Part shown: piece after piece, positions 1 to 11,505 of the stretch
Position numbering within the stretch: position 1 is the first letter of the stretch
Layout: each line of letters starts with the position of its first letter
Assembly: GCF_026745355.1 (NCBI RefSeq)
Contig: NC_079206.1
Location: forward strand, 18,325,607-18,389,606
Reading direction: 5' to 3'
DNA: 64,000 nucleotides
Source: Beta vulgaris subsp. vulgaris
Taxonomy: Eukaryota; Streptophyta; Magnoliopsida; Caryophyllales; Amaranthaceae
Notes under the pieces: model-generated
Told to the model about the DNA's origin: nothing
Seen by the model: only the letters and a program-made list of their open reading frames with translations
Database searches by the model: none
Made by a program: the position numbers and the translations under genes

Positions 1-522
1 ATTATTATTATTATTATATAAGGAAGAGCATGTAGAAAATAAATAATATACTATTGATTGTAACGTTTTCGCTTTCACAACAGCAATAGGACAACCATTT
101 TTCACTCCATCCGATACAAATCCATGTGATCCACTGCTTTAGTTCATTTTAAGTCCCTGCCTATCTATCATATTGGCGAACCAATTCTTAACAAAAGTTG
201 ATGTATATACTTTCCTCTTCGAGTGTTTAGTGTTGTAGCAACATGTTCCAATTAATTTTCCACCCGCAGGGGAGATAAGTTCGGGCAGCATTCCAGAAGT
301 ATGGTAACAACATCTAAAGTGAAAGACGCTCTTTCCTTACTCATCACAAATTACATATTTCTAAAAGGAGGGTAAAAAATCAAAAGCAAGATGATTGAGC
401 ATCAACTAGTGAAAAAAGCAATTAAAAATTAAACTAACTAGAAAATGACGGAACATAGTTTTCCGAAGGAAGGATAAGATCTTCCTTGGATTATAAATTT
501 CTCCATTTTAATTGTTATTTCA
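1..522. repeat. Second copy of a PIF/Harbinger-like host block
   Basis: This stretch begins inside an ATT microsatellite and repeats 4465-5054 almost base for base. Nearly all differences are one-base losses or gains, many in homopolymers, with few substitutions. The block is also related, in inverse orientation, to 62370-62830, so it is a dispersed repeat. No intact reading frame survives in this copy. The 46-codon ORF present at 4746-4886 is frameshifted here. Confidence 0.75.
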
Positions 523-1775
523 CTAGGAACACTACAAGAGGGGGGGTGAATTGTAGTGTGGAACTTATTGCCCAAATAATGCGGAATTTAAAACATAAGC
601 AATAAGGAACTGAAAGTGTAAGAGAGATTTTTACGTGGAAACTTCTTGTCTCAATACAAGAAGAAAAACCACGACCTACTCAGGAGTTAAACTCTTTACT
701 ATAATAGGAAATCTCCTATGATTCAACTTATTACATACTCCAGTTCTACTCGGAACTCCAACTCTCTCACAATCTCCACTCTATACTCTAGACTTAACTC
801 TAAGTCTTTCAAGAGTTCCACAACTCTTTCAAAAGGTTTACTCAAACCCTTCACCCTAATAGATTCACCTAAGTCTACACATACACAACAAGAATTACTC
901 AAGTTCTAACTCGATTTACTAAGTTCTAACTCGAACTTATACAAGAATTCACTCAAACCTTTACCATTTCCCTTACAAGAGTTCACTCAAACCCTTTAAC
1001 CCCAAACTCAAATACAGACACTTGATAATTTGGTTTAACTCTAGTATATAGAAACTGAATAACAGTAAAGGAACATGGCACTCGTAGGAACTTGAAACTC
1101 AAAGGAACTGACTCAAACAAAGAATAGAAAATATATTTCTTTTGTAACGCTATTCCTTAAGCCAAACTTATGGAATGACATAAGTCTAACACTATGGAAA
1201 GACACTAGTCAGACAATTTGAAACTTAATTGAACTTTTGTATTTATAGCAGTCTTTTAGGATGAACATGGGATCAATCATGTGTTAGTGGTTAAACCATT
1301 ATCCCATGATGTTCCTTACCCAGAGGAACACGTTCCTCAATCATCCCATGATCTCCATGATCACTGTTAAACGTGGGAGAGAATAAGTTACTGCTCCTTA
1401 ATTTTAGCAACCACTTTGAGCATTAATTTGAAAATCTGATTTAATTAAAAACATATATTAATTATTAAATCTGAAATTAAATCATTTTAATAAAAATATT
1501 ATCTTTAAATTTCTTCCGTAAAAACCGAATAATATTTTTATTATCTTTTGAAAAATAAAACTTTTCCTTAAAAAGATTTTCCATAAAATCAGATTTTTCC
1601 TTAAATAAACGGTTACCTCTAATCTAGGCATATTTTACTCAACTGACATAACTGTACCGTTGTAATGCTCCATCCTAGGTCTAGTTCCTTTTAATAGTTA
1701 GTTCCTTTAACTTAAATTAGTAGACTACCACGTCTGTTCCTTAGAGAGGAACAGACAGACAAGTTTATGTCTGTG
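523..1775 (-). repeat. Partial LTR, minus strand, Sirevirus-like Copia family
   Basis: This is the U5-side portion of a long terminal repeat in reverse orientation. It starts TGTTATTTCACTAGGAAC and matches 5055-6310 closely. Similarity stops abruptly near 1775, where the sequence changes to the internal region of an oppositely oriented element. The LTR family is rich in GTTCC/GGAAC words. Nothing in it codes for protein. Confidence 0.65.
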
Positions 1776-2215
1776 TTTATGAATGTTTTTGCATAATTTC
1801 TTCCTTGGAATGACTATCTAGTATTATGTGATTGATGTTTGAGCAAGTTTACTCTTTGAAATTTTAACTTAAACCCAATGGTGCTTGCATATGGTCTTCA
1901 GGTGTTAAACCAATGCATCAATACACGCAGAGTCTATTCTTTTTGAGGATGACAAAGGGGGAAAGGATTTAAGGAACAAACTGTATATAATCTGAAATAT
2001 CTGAAAAATTTAAAAAATTAAAAATTAGGATAAGGTAAATGAAAATCAAAAATAGGTTAAGGTAAATGAAAAATCAAAATTCAAATATTAAGTAACTTAC
2101 TTAATTGTGTTTTATTTTTCATTTTCTTCTTTATTGTTTTATCGTCTTCATTCACTTATGTATTTGTTTTTGCCTTAGTTTGTACATTTGTTGTCATCAT
2201 CAAAAAGGGGGAAAT
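1776..2215 (+). mobile_element. 3' internal end of a plus-strand Sirevirus-like Copia
   Basis: Non-coding sequence with two polypurine tracts. One follows GATGACAAAGGGGGAAAGG near 1950, and one directly abuts the LTR (AAAAAGGGGGAAAT, 2202-2215). Multiple polypurine tracts next to the 3' LTR are typical of Sirevirus-type Copia elements. The rest of this element is missing: its left side is replaced by the reverse-oriented LTR fragment. Confidence 0.55.
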
Positions 2216-3584
2216 TGTTGAACCCTAGTTTTGATGATGAAAAAGAAACAAAGATGCAAACTAAGTAGTGAACTAATGAGTTATTTAAGTGTATGATTTT
2301 TAAGGTATCAATGAAAGGAACTAATAAAATACGAAGTCAAGGAAGAAGTCAAGAGAGGATTTCAAAGGCTAAGTAAAGAAGTTTCTATAAGTTGACACTG
2401 GAGCAAGCATTGGATCAAGAAGAATAAAACTAGGCGTTTTATTTTCTAGCTCCATTGTAAAGGAACAAAGTAAGGATGGTAAGGAATATTGGCAGTTTTA
2501 TTTTAGAATGAGAGTTTGTTCCTTTCTAAGGAACAAACTAAGTAGCACTAAACGAATCGTTAAAGGAACTTGGTTTATAAAGGAACTAGACTTAGGCGTG
2601 TTGTAAGTTAAAACGGTACAATAATGAATTGAGTAAGTCATGCCTAAAAATTAGGAAATCAGTTTTAACTTAAGAGAAAATCAGTTTTTAAATAGAAAAT
2701 CTTTTTAAAGAAAAGATTTTGTTTTTCGAAATAGATAGAAAAATATTATCCGATTTTTAGGAAAAGTTTATTTCAAAAAGATAATATTTTCTTAAAAGAT
2801 TAAAATTCATTTTAATAATAAAATTGTTTTGGTAATTAAACTGATTTTCGGATAAAGCTCAAGAAACTCCTAAACTTTAGGAGTTGTGGCTAAAATATAT
2901 CCACGTTCAAAATGAGATCATGGGATCATGGGAAATGATGAGAAACGTGTTCCTTAGGGGAAGGAACATCATGGGTTAATGGACTTAACATGAACTCGAT
3001 ATTTATTCCCACATTCTTTGTGATTGTCACTATAAATATTGAAGTCTAAATGAGTTCCAAATTGTGTCTGACTAAGTAATTAAGTGAGTTTAACTAATTA
3101 AGTGTCAGTGCCTTCATTCTCTCATAATAGCCATTTGTTCTTTGCTTTCTTACTCTAATTCCACTAAGCTTATTTCGATCAATTGTATTTTTGTTTTTGG
3201 GGTAAGGGAACTTTGAGTGAAGTTCTGTAAGAGAGAGGCTTTGAGTGAAGCTTGTAAGAGTGAGAAAACTTCGAGTGAAGTTGAGAGGAACTACTGTTAA
3301 GGGAACAGTGGCTCAAGAACTTGAGTTTAGGAAATCAAGGTGGCTCGAGTTAGAATTAGGTTATAACAAAGTTGTTTGGCCTAATTAGTGAAAGAGTTGA
3401 GTTTAAAATCCCTAGTGGTCGAGGTTGTTTCTTCTTGTTGGGCCCAAGAAGTTTTTCCTCTTAAAAATCCCTTGTGTTCCTCTAGCTTGTTTATTCGTTT
3501 AAGTTTAAATTTCCGCAAAAAGTTACGTTTATTTCTACACATACAATTCACCCCCCCTCTTGTAGTGTTCCTAGGGAAATTACA
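2216..3584 (+). repeat. 3' LTR, plus strand, Sirevirus-like Copia
   Basis: Begins TGTTGAACCC directly after a polypurine tract and ends GGAAATTACA, giving TG...CA borders. The distal part (3538-3584) carries the reverse complement of the sequence that begins the minus-strand copies at 523 and 5055. It contains several GTTCC...GGAAC inverted pairs, for example at 2513-2537. The LTR joins an LTR-unrelated coding relic at 3585. Length is about 1.37 kb. Confidence 0.65.
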
Positions 3585-4444
3585 CTTCTTATCTTCAATC
3601 GACGCAAATGTAACAAGATGGAATTTGCCTCCTAAAGGTTTAATGGTTATAAAAGTAACTCCTTCAGCTAAAATATGCTCATGTATTTGGGAGGATGACT
3701 GGGAAGAGGATGTAATGGCCAGAACACTCCTACTAAATAATTCATCATTTTCATGGGACAGAGAACCCTTAATCGCTATTAATTCTTCGCCTTCCAACTC
3801 ATCTATTGTGAGCTCATCTCTGACTTTTTCAACATGTTCACCAAGTAGTCTAGAACTCATTCTTCTCACTGGAGTTGATTTAAAGCGAAAGCATTGGGAT
3901 CCGGTTCTTGCGAGGGGATGGATTGAAACTGAAAATATGATTGATTTGGAAGGGTTTTGGGAGAGGGTGGGGTTAGAGGTTTTGGTTTGGGAGAATGATT
4001 CAGATTGAGGGGTGCATCCTTATATGATCTATGGTCGCAAAATGAGTTGAGGTTTTGGGATTTCTGGTTATGTTTTAGGGAAGGTTTTTGTTGAGTTTTG
4101 GGGTAAGGTATCGGGGATGAAGGAGGGGAGGAGGTATCTTTCTTAGCAACGTAAACCCGAAGACGACCGCCTGAGAGTCGTCTCCTATTTTCATTTCTGA
4201 TAGCTAGAGCTTGCGAAGAATTGGAGAAAAATTTCATGAAGGCAAATCTATGGTTGCAGTTTGGTCGAATTTTTTCAGGGATGAAAATGCTTGCAATAGG
4301 GCCATAAGGTTCGAATGTTCTAGCAATATCATACTTACAAATGTTGAGAGGAATGGTTTTTGGATTCGAATCTCCGGCGGTGGACAGTTGACCAAGGATC
4401 AGTGTGGTTGGGGGGTTTTCAAATTCTCTCTCTCTCTCACTCAT
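3585..4444 (-). pseudogene. RRM-type LINE ORF1 relic (BNR-like)
   Basis: Reading on the minus strand, an ATG at 4444 opens a frame with an RNA-recognition motif in its first ~100 codons. The RNP1-like core is HRFAFMKF and is followed by a basic strand (GGRLRVYVAKK). A proline/serine-rich linker then contains SYKDAPLN, a motif common in plant ORF1 proteins. The frame breaks near 3867 by a one-base shift and continues in another frame with an acidic region and a second globular segment, until the Copia LTR cuts it at 3584. This arrangement matches ORF1 of RRM-carrying plant L1 elements (BNR group). No ORF2 is found here, so it is a fragment. A host RRM gene fragment is the alternative. Confidence 0.5.
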
Positions 4445-4462
4445 TTATCTCTCTATTCGCAA

Positions 4463-4464
<2 letters not shown>

Positions 4465-4553
<89 letters not shown>
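4465..4553. repeat. ATT microsatellite (about 29 units)
   Basis: An uninterrupted trinucleotide run. A shorter end of the same run opens the window at position 1, marking the border of the duplicated block. It creates long artificial poly-Tyr, poly-Leu, poly-Asn and poly-Ile frames that are not genes. Confidence 0.95.
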
Positions 4554-4555
<2 letters not shown>

Positions 4556-5054
4556 AAGGAAGAGCATGTATGAAAATAAATAATATACTATTGATTGTAA
4601 CGGTTTTCGCTTTCCACAACAGCAATAGGACAACCATTTTCACTCCATCCGATACAAATCCAGTGATCCACTGCTTTAGTTCATTTTAAGTCCCGTGCCT
4701 ATCTATCATATTGGCGAACCAATTCTTAACAAAAGTTGATGTATATTACTTTCCTCTTCGAGTGTTTAGTGTTGTAGCAACATGTTCCCAATTAATTTTC
4801 CCACCCGCAGGGGAGATAAGTTCGGGCAGCATTCCCAGAAGTATGGTAACAACATCTAAAGTGAAAGACGCTCTTTCCTTACTCATCACAAATTACATAT
4901 TTCTAAAGGAGGGTAAAAAATCAAAAGCAAGAATGATTGAGCATCCAACTAGTGAAAAAAGCAATTAAAAATTAAACTAACTAGAAATGACGGAACATAG
5001 TTTTCCGAAGGAAGGATAAGATCTTCCTTGGATTATAAATTTCTCCATTTTAAT
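4554..5054 (-). mobile_element. PIF/Harbinger-like fragment (copy 2)
   Basis: The whole block is the reverse complement homologue of 62370-62830. It ends at the LTR border at 5055 on one side and at the ATT microsatellite on the other. It is therefore an older element fragment into which the minus-strand Copia LTR inserted, or beside which it was rearranged. Confidence 0.4.
4746..4886 (-). CDS. 46-codon ORF, SANT/Myb-like exon remnant
   Basis: Starts ATG at 4886 and stops at 4746. The peptide begins MSKERASFTLDVV and contains a helical stretch followed by INWEHVATTLNTRRGK, which recalls the second and third helices of plant Myb/SANT-like domains. The homologous region at 62550-62690 is frameshifted. 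There the same block precedes other Harbinger-like coding sequence, so this is probably the first exon of the DNA-binding protein of a PIF/Harbinger element. The assignment rests on pattern similarity only. It could also be a chance frame. Confidence 0.3.
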   Translation of the reverse strand: MSKERASFTLDVVTILLGMLPELISPAGGKINWEHVATTLNTRRGK

Positions 5055-7115
5055 TGTTATTTCACTAGGAACACTACAAGAGGGGGGTGAATTGTAGTGT
5101 GGAACTTATTGCCCAAATAATGCGGAATTTAAAACATAAGCAATAAGGAACTGAAAGTGTAAGAGAGATTTTTACGTGGAAACTTCTTGTCTCAATACAA
5201 GAAGAAAAACCACGACCTACTCAGGAGTTAAACTCTTTACTATAATAGGAAATCTCCTATGATTCAACTTATTACATACTCAGTTCACTCGGAACTCCAA
5301 CTCTCTCACAATCTCCACTCTATACTCTAGACTTAACTCTAAGTCTTTCAAGAGTTCCCACAACTCTTTACAAAAGGTTTACTCAAACCCTTCACCCCTA
5401 AATAGACTTCACCCTAAGTCTATACATACACAACAAGAACTTACTCAAGTTCCTAACTCGATCTTACTCAAGTTCCTAACTCGAACTTAATACAAGAATT
5501 CACTCAAACCCTTTACCAAGTTCCCATTACAAGAGTTCACTCAAACCCTTTAACCCCAAACTCAAATACAGACCTTGATAATTTGGTTTAACTCTAGTAT
5601 ATAGAAACTGAATAACTGTAAAGGAACATGGCACTCGTAGGAACTTGAAACTCAAAGGAACTGACTCAAACAAGGAATAGAAAATATATTTCTTTGTAAC
5701 GCTATTCCTTAAGCCAAACTTATGGAATGACATAAGTCTAACACTATGGAAAGACACTAGTCAGACAATTTGAAACTTAATTGAACTTGTATTTATAGCA
5801 GTCTTTTAGAATGAACGTGGGATAATCATGTGTTAGTGGTTAAACCATTATCCCATGATGTTCCTTACCCAGAGGAACACGTTCCTTCAACATCCCATGA
5901 TCTCCATGATCACTGTTAAACGTGGGAGTGTTTTTAGTTACTGCTCCTTAATTTTAGCAACCACTTTGAGCATTAATTTGAAAATCTGATTTAATTAAAA
6001 ACATATTAATTATTAAATCTGAAATTAAATCATTTTAATAAAAATATTATCTTTAAATTTCTTCCGTAAAAACCGAATAATATTTTTATTATCTTTTGAA
6101 AAATAAAATCTTTTCCTTAAAAAGATTTTCCATAAAATCAGATTTTTCCTTAAATAAAACGGTTACCTATAATCTAGGCATATTTACTCAACTGACATAA
6201 TTGTACCGTTGTAATGCTCCATCCTAGTCTAGTTCCTTTTAATAGTTAGTTCCTTTAATTAGATTAAGTAGACTAGCACGTCTGTTCCTTAGACAGGAAC
6301 AGACAGACAATTTCGTTAACAACATTCATTATACGTATTATAAATTTAGGCTTTTTTTTTCCAAAAACTGAAAAGATAAAATTAAATTAATTAAAATCAG
6401 ATTCCTAAAGAAACCTATTTTATTAAAAATTATCTTTTATTTTAAAACTAAAACTTATCTTTTATTTTAAAAACATAAACAACCAATGCATATTATTTAT
6501 AAATATTAACCACGTAGAGATTTATTAAGAAATAAACTCTAAATAAATTCTTATAGATTAAGTAATAATATGCATCAGATTTATTGACTCTTAAATACTT
6601 TTGACTCTAAGTTCCACGAGTTCCTTTGACCTTACGAGTTCCTTTTGACCTTGTTCCATTACCTTTCACGTTTCCATATACTTACATGAATCCTAGAAAA
6701 TAAACTCATATTTTCTGCCTTCATGCTCCATGCTGCTCCAACTCAAGAACCGCATGTTGATAGCTCCACCTTTGGAACTTCAGTGTGCTAGTTCCTTTAA
6801 GAAACTTCGCACTCATATAGTTCCTGCTCAGGAACTTCTTGTTTAACTCTGAAAGTTATATTGCTGCTCCCACTCAGGAACTGCTCCGAACTTCATATTC
6901 AATGTTCCTCATAGGATGTACCTAGGAACCGCTCTATTTGTGTTCCTTATAGGAACTCTTTTAGGAACTTCACTTGTGGGAAGACCTTCATGATGTGATA
7001 TATTCAACCTTTGATGACTTGTTTCATGTTAATGTAATATGCACATCTCAAAACAACATGTTAGTTAGATAATCATCATTTGTTTACAATCATCAAAATA
7101 CTACATGACTCAACA
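5055..7115 (-). repeat. 3' LTR, minus strand, Sirevirus-like Copia (about 2.06 kb)
   Basis: On the minus strand it starts TGTTGAGTCATG at 7115 and ends GAAATAACA at 5055. A polypurine tract (rc of TTTCCCCCTTTTTG) lies immediately beyond 7115, which identifies it as the 3' LTR. GTTCC/GGAAC words are very frequent between 6590 and 6980, several as inverted pairs, for example 6820-6835 and 6283-6302. No ORF of note. Confidence 0.65.
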
Positions 7116-10100
7116 ATTTCCCCCTTTTTGATGATGACAAACAAATGATGCTTATCACAAATTAAGCAATAAACGATGTACTTTAATTCCCCATAATAAA
7201 CAAGTCATGCATTTTAAATAAGGAAATATCAACATAAATAAACACATCATAGAAAGAACATTCATCATGGTTTGACCATAAGCATCATACATATTCTTCC
7301 CTCTTTTGTCATTATCGAAAAGGATCATCTTACACAATTTATTTTAGGTAAATCATATACACATAATTTTATATGCTACACTTACCACCATCATGGTTAA
7401 AACTTGTTAGTCCCAAAAGCCTCAAGAATCTCAGTTTTCAAACTTAGGATGCATGTGCTACACAAATTTCCAACTCACAATCCAAAGACCCAACTTCAAA
7501 AACCATGAAGGAACTTGACAAGTAAGAAAATAAAAGTCAAGCAAAAATCAATTTTGAAAGTCAAGAATGGATTAAGAGATAGGACATCGTAATATCCGGC
7601 TCAAAGAAATATGAAAGAAGTTTGTGGAAATTTTTGAGTAGAAGGAACTTGAGATATATTTTGTGCTCTATGGTTTAGACTTATAATAAGAGGTTCTCAA
7701 CAATCATAAGAGTTAATCACTTCACCTCACACTATTGAAATCTCTGTCAAACCCACACACATTCACCTTGATATATATCTATCAAGTTCACTTTACTTAA
7801 CTAATCAGCCATGAGGAACTCATTGAGTGAAGAAACTTGAACGAATTCATCTTTATAGTCAAGTTCTTTCAATCATTTGCTTATGTTCCTCTTCTCAAAT
7901 CATCAAATCCATGAGTAAGCATTTTCACAACCATATATATGACATATTGACTTCTAGGAAATAATAAAGATTTGATCACCCTTGTTTACCCTTCTTTTTT
8001 TTTTCTTTCTCTTTTTTTCTTTCTTAAACAAGGGTGTCACTACAAGTTGTTGCACTTTTCCTAGAATGTCACATTTATCAACCACAAAGAAGTAATTGCT
8101 TACTCACACATACTTGAAATCCACCACCAAGAATGAAAACATATATATCGATTCCTTCCTTATTTCCCCTGAGTTCCTTACCATTCCTTCATCATTAGGA
8201 ACTTATATGAGTAGTTCCATCTAATGACATATCTATCTGAGCATCAATTGGAAAACATAAAACTACTTGCTTCTATTAACTCCCCAAATATTTTATTTCA
8301 CTCTTTATGTATCATTGAACCATAAAAGTCATGAATTTTAATTTAGAGCATATGGGAATTAGGATATTTGAAGTGACAGGATATGAATGGAATGATAAAT
8401 TAATTAATCAAAGGGTATTTGAAGAAATATGGTGTGAACTGTTTATATTTGGCTAAGAATAGGTTTGTTCCCTCTAAAAGTTAAATGAAATGAAATATAT
8501 TAAGGCAATTTACCGTCTTGTTCCAACAAGGTTTCTTTCATTGTATCTTTGGCAACTTAGGACTTTCATGTTTGACAACATCCATAGTTCTATTTTGAGA
8601 CCTCTAAAACTCTTAGGCAAGGGAATATGCCTTTACGACACAAAAATTAAGTGTAACATATTTACTCTGGTGTGCATATAATCACTTCAATTTTAGTATG
8701 CGTAAGAACCCAATTCGGCAAAAGTTTTGGAAAAGAACATGTTTATACTTAAGTCATACTTCATTAAGTCTTGTTCCTCTAAATAGTCCATGAATAGGTG
8801 AAATTATAAAGAACATATATTCACATACTGTTTAAAGCAAGACTTATACAAATTATGCATTCAAATTAATAAATTTTAACAATGTAATATATATGAACAT
8901 CATAACTTAAGTCATATTTCACCATGAATATAATATAAAATTACCTCAAGTACTGGACTGGTTTTGATGACTTACTTTTGAATTTCCAAATTGTTAGTTC
9001 CATCATTTTGATGTCTTCACATCTGATGGAAAATTCTATTCCAACTTGACTCATACTCATCATTCTTCAAAAGTTCCTTGAGATGTTTTTGTCATAATAT
9101 CATTATGTTCCAAGAGAGTATGTAGTTGAGTTCCCTTATCATGCTTGTGTACTCATTTGCATATAAGGTTAGCAAAAACTCTTGCATAAAATAGTTAGTG
9201 TACCAAAAATATTATCCATATTCCGATGTACAACTACTAAGTCAATTCCTCTCGAAAACATAAATTAGTGTTAATTTTGAAATTATTTTTCAAGAAGAAA
9301 CGTGATGTTGTTCCTCGTAGATATTTCCAGCAAAAAGAAATTATTTTAAACACATTGAAAATCTATTTAGAACAACCTAAATCCCATGTAAGCAACAAAA
9401 AGAATATTTAATTATTTCATGACCTAGCTATATAAATAAAAGTTTCCTCAAAATCAATACCTTTGTTTAGTTGTTCCTCTCAACAACTAACCTGTATAGA
9501 GTTTCTTTGCCTATGTCTCTGTGAATGAGCCATAGGTATACTTCTTATGTTCCAGTTAGAATCAAGAAACTCGATTGTTGGAATTCTTTGTTCCTACTAA
9601 TTAGGCAGGAACTTTGCTTACACATATTCATTGAGTTGAACTTTTATTTGATGAACTTTTACTTGATCTTCATTTTTAAGCTCTTCTCCATACGTTCATA
9701 TAGCTAGCTACTACTACTTTTTAGAGTGACATATTTCATATCAAGAACTTTAGCTCCACAGGAACTTGTGAGTTCAACATAAAAATTAAAAAATCATCTT
9801 TAACATGTTTTCTGGGAATAAACAAGTTAGTTTCATAATAAATATGTCAACTCTTTATAACACATTATATATCATTTTGCTATAAGCTCTTTATGTTTAA
9901 CAATTAGAGGTGCATTTTAATACTACCTCATCGCTTCTATTTTTAAAGTTCCTTAGATGATTCTTATTGCTATTAATTCTAAAACACTTAAATCAAATGC
10001 TTAAGAATATAATACCAATATTTTCTCCTTTGAAGATCTCATAGTATGTCTTGTTGATCAACTTCTAATCATCCCTTTGTTGATGATTTAGCAAGTGATA

Positions 10101-10330
10101 TTGATTGCTTTTTCTTACTTGTTCCTTGTTCCTTCATACATCATCAAACTTATCTGGAACTATAATCAAGTTCCTAGGCAATGCCATCATATGAAATCTT
10201 CTATCCGAAAAATAATCTTTGAAACTCTATTTTTAACTTGTTCCCAATGTGTTCGTTCCTTTTATGGAAGAACGTGAACTTGTTCCTTCATTTTGGGTTG
10301 ACATAAACTAAGAAATATAATCTGTAGAAT
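7116..10330 (-). mobile_element. Decayed 3' internal region of the minus-strand Copia
   Basis: Follows directly on the LTR and its polypurine tract. The stretch is AT-rich with scattered GTTCC/GGAAC words, as in the LTR, and holds only short chance frames on both strands. I recognise no protease, integrase or reverse transcriptase. It ends where a plus-strand Copia integrase fragment begins near 10330, so the 5' part of the minus element is absent from the window. Confidence 0.45.
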
Positions 10331-10992
10331 AAACCCAAAAGGAGGACAAAACACATTATATTCGAGTAAATCTCGAAGAAACCTCATACGTTTCAAAGAT
10401 ATACGTCAGAATGGCTACCATTTGGAGACAATGACGGTGAACCAATATGAAGCTTTATGCCTCACGGTAAAAAAATGTGAAAAGAAACTCATCTATAAAA
10501 AATTGCTAGCAATTTCCTCGGGCGTGTATCACATAGACATACGTCCGATTAAATTAATATGATATCTAACCCGAAGTTAGATAACATAAAATCATTTATG
10601 CTATGGCATGACCGATTAGGCCATCCTGGCACACGAATGATGCACAGAATCATTGAAAACTCAATTGGACACTCTATAAAGAATGTTAAAATTCCTCGGT
10701 CAAATGAATTATTATGCTCAGCATGCTCACTTGGCAAATTAATAACCATACAATCTATAAATAAGATTGCCACTAAATGTCCAACGTTTTTAGAAATAAT
10801 AAAAGGAGATATTTGTGGGCCTATTCACTCTCCATCCAGACCATTACGTTATTTCAAGATATTAATTGATGCCTCTACTCGATAATCACATGTGAGCCTT
10901 TTCACAAGTAGAAATGTTGCATTTGTAAAACTTTTTGGTCAAATAATTCGATTAAGAACTAAATTCCCAAATCATACGATAAAGAGAATAGA
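10330..10992 (+). pseudogene. Copia pol relic: GAG-pre-integrase and integrase N-half
   Basis: The translated pieces include LWHDRLGHPGTRMMHRI, the histidine/cysteine zinc-binding region before the integrase core, then CSACSLGKL and GDICGPIHS with the first catalytic aspartate. The frame is broken by stops, for example in the STR region near 10883. The sequence stops at 10992 where a CACTA-type element begins, and resumes at 13922. Confidence 0.8.
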
Positions 10993-11505
10993 CACTAATA
11001 GTATAATTGCTTATTGTTGCGGTCATTAAGTGGCCTATTGTGGCCATTTTGGTCGCGCATCAATTAAGGACGCATCAATAGGTAATTAATCTATTGGTGC
11101 GGTTTTTTACCGCAACAATAGGCCAAGCTATTGCTGCGATTTCTACCCAAAATCGCAACAATAAGCTTTTTTTTAATAAAAAAATGAAGCCTATTGCTGC
11201 GATTTTGGATCAAAACCGTAGCAATAGGTATATATTAAAAAATTTGTTTTAAGATAATTTTTAAGTGATTTGAAATCAATAAAAAGAATGAAAAGAAGGA
11301 TCGTGGCTAAGACTAGGGAAGTAATTAAAAAATAATGTTGTATCCATACCTAATATTTAATACAATATATATGGACAATGAAATAAAACTATAATTAAAA
11401 ATAGAAAAACAAAAAGAGTAAAAAGAATATAAGTCCTTGAGAATCATCATCTCAAACCCAGCACCAAAACCCTAGATCTAACCAACCCAACAAAATAAAA
11501 AATAA

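Noticed and set aside
4211..4689. Frames of 60-120 codons with poly-Tyr, Leu, Asn or Ile runs
   Set aside because: They are translations of the ATT microsatellite on both strands.
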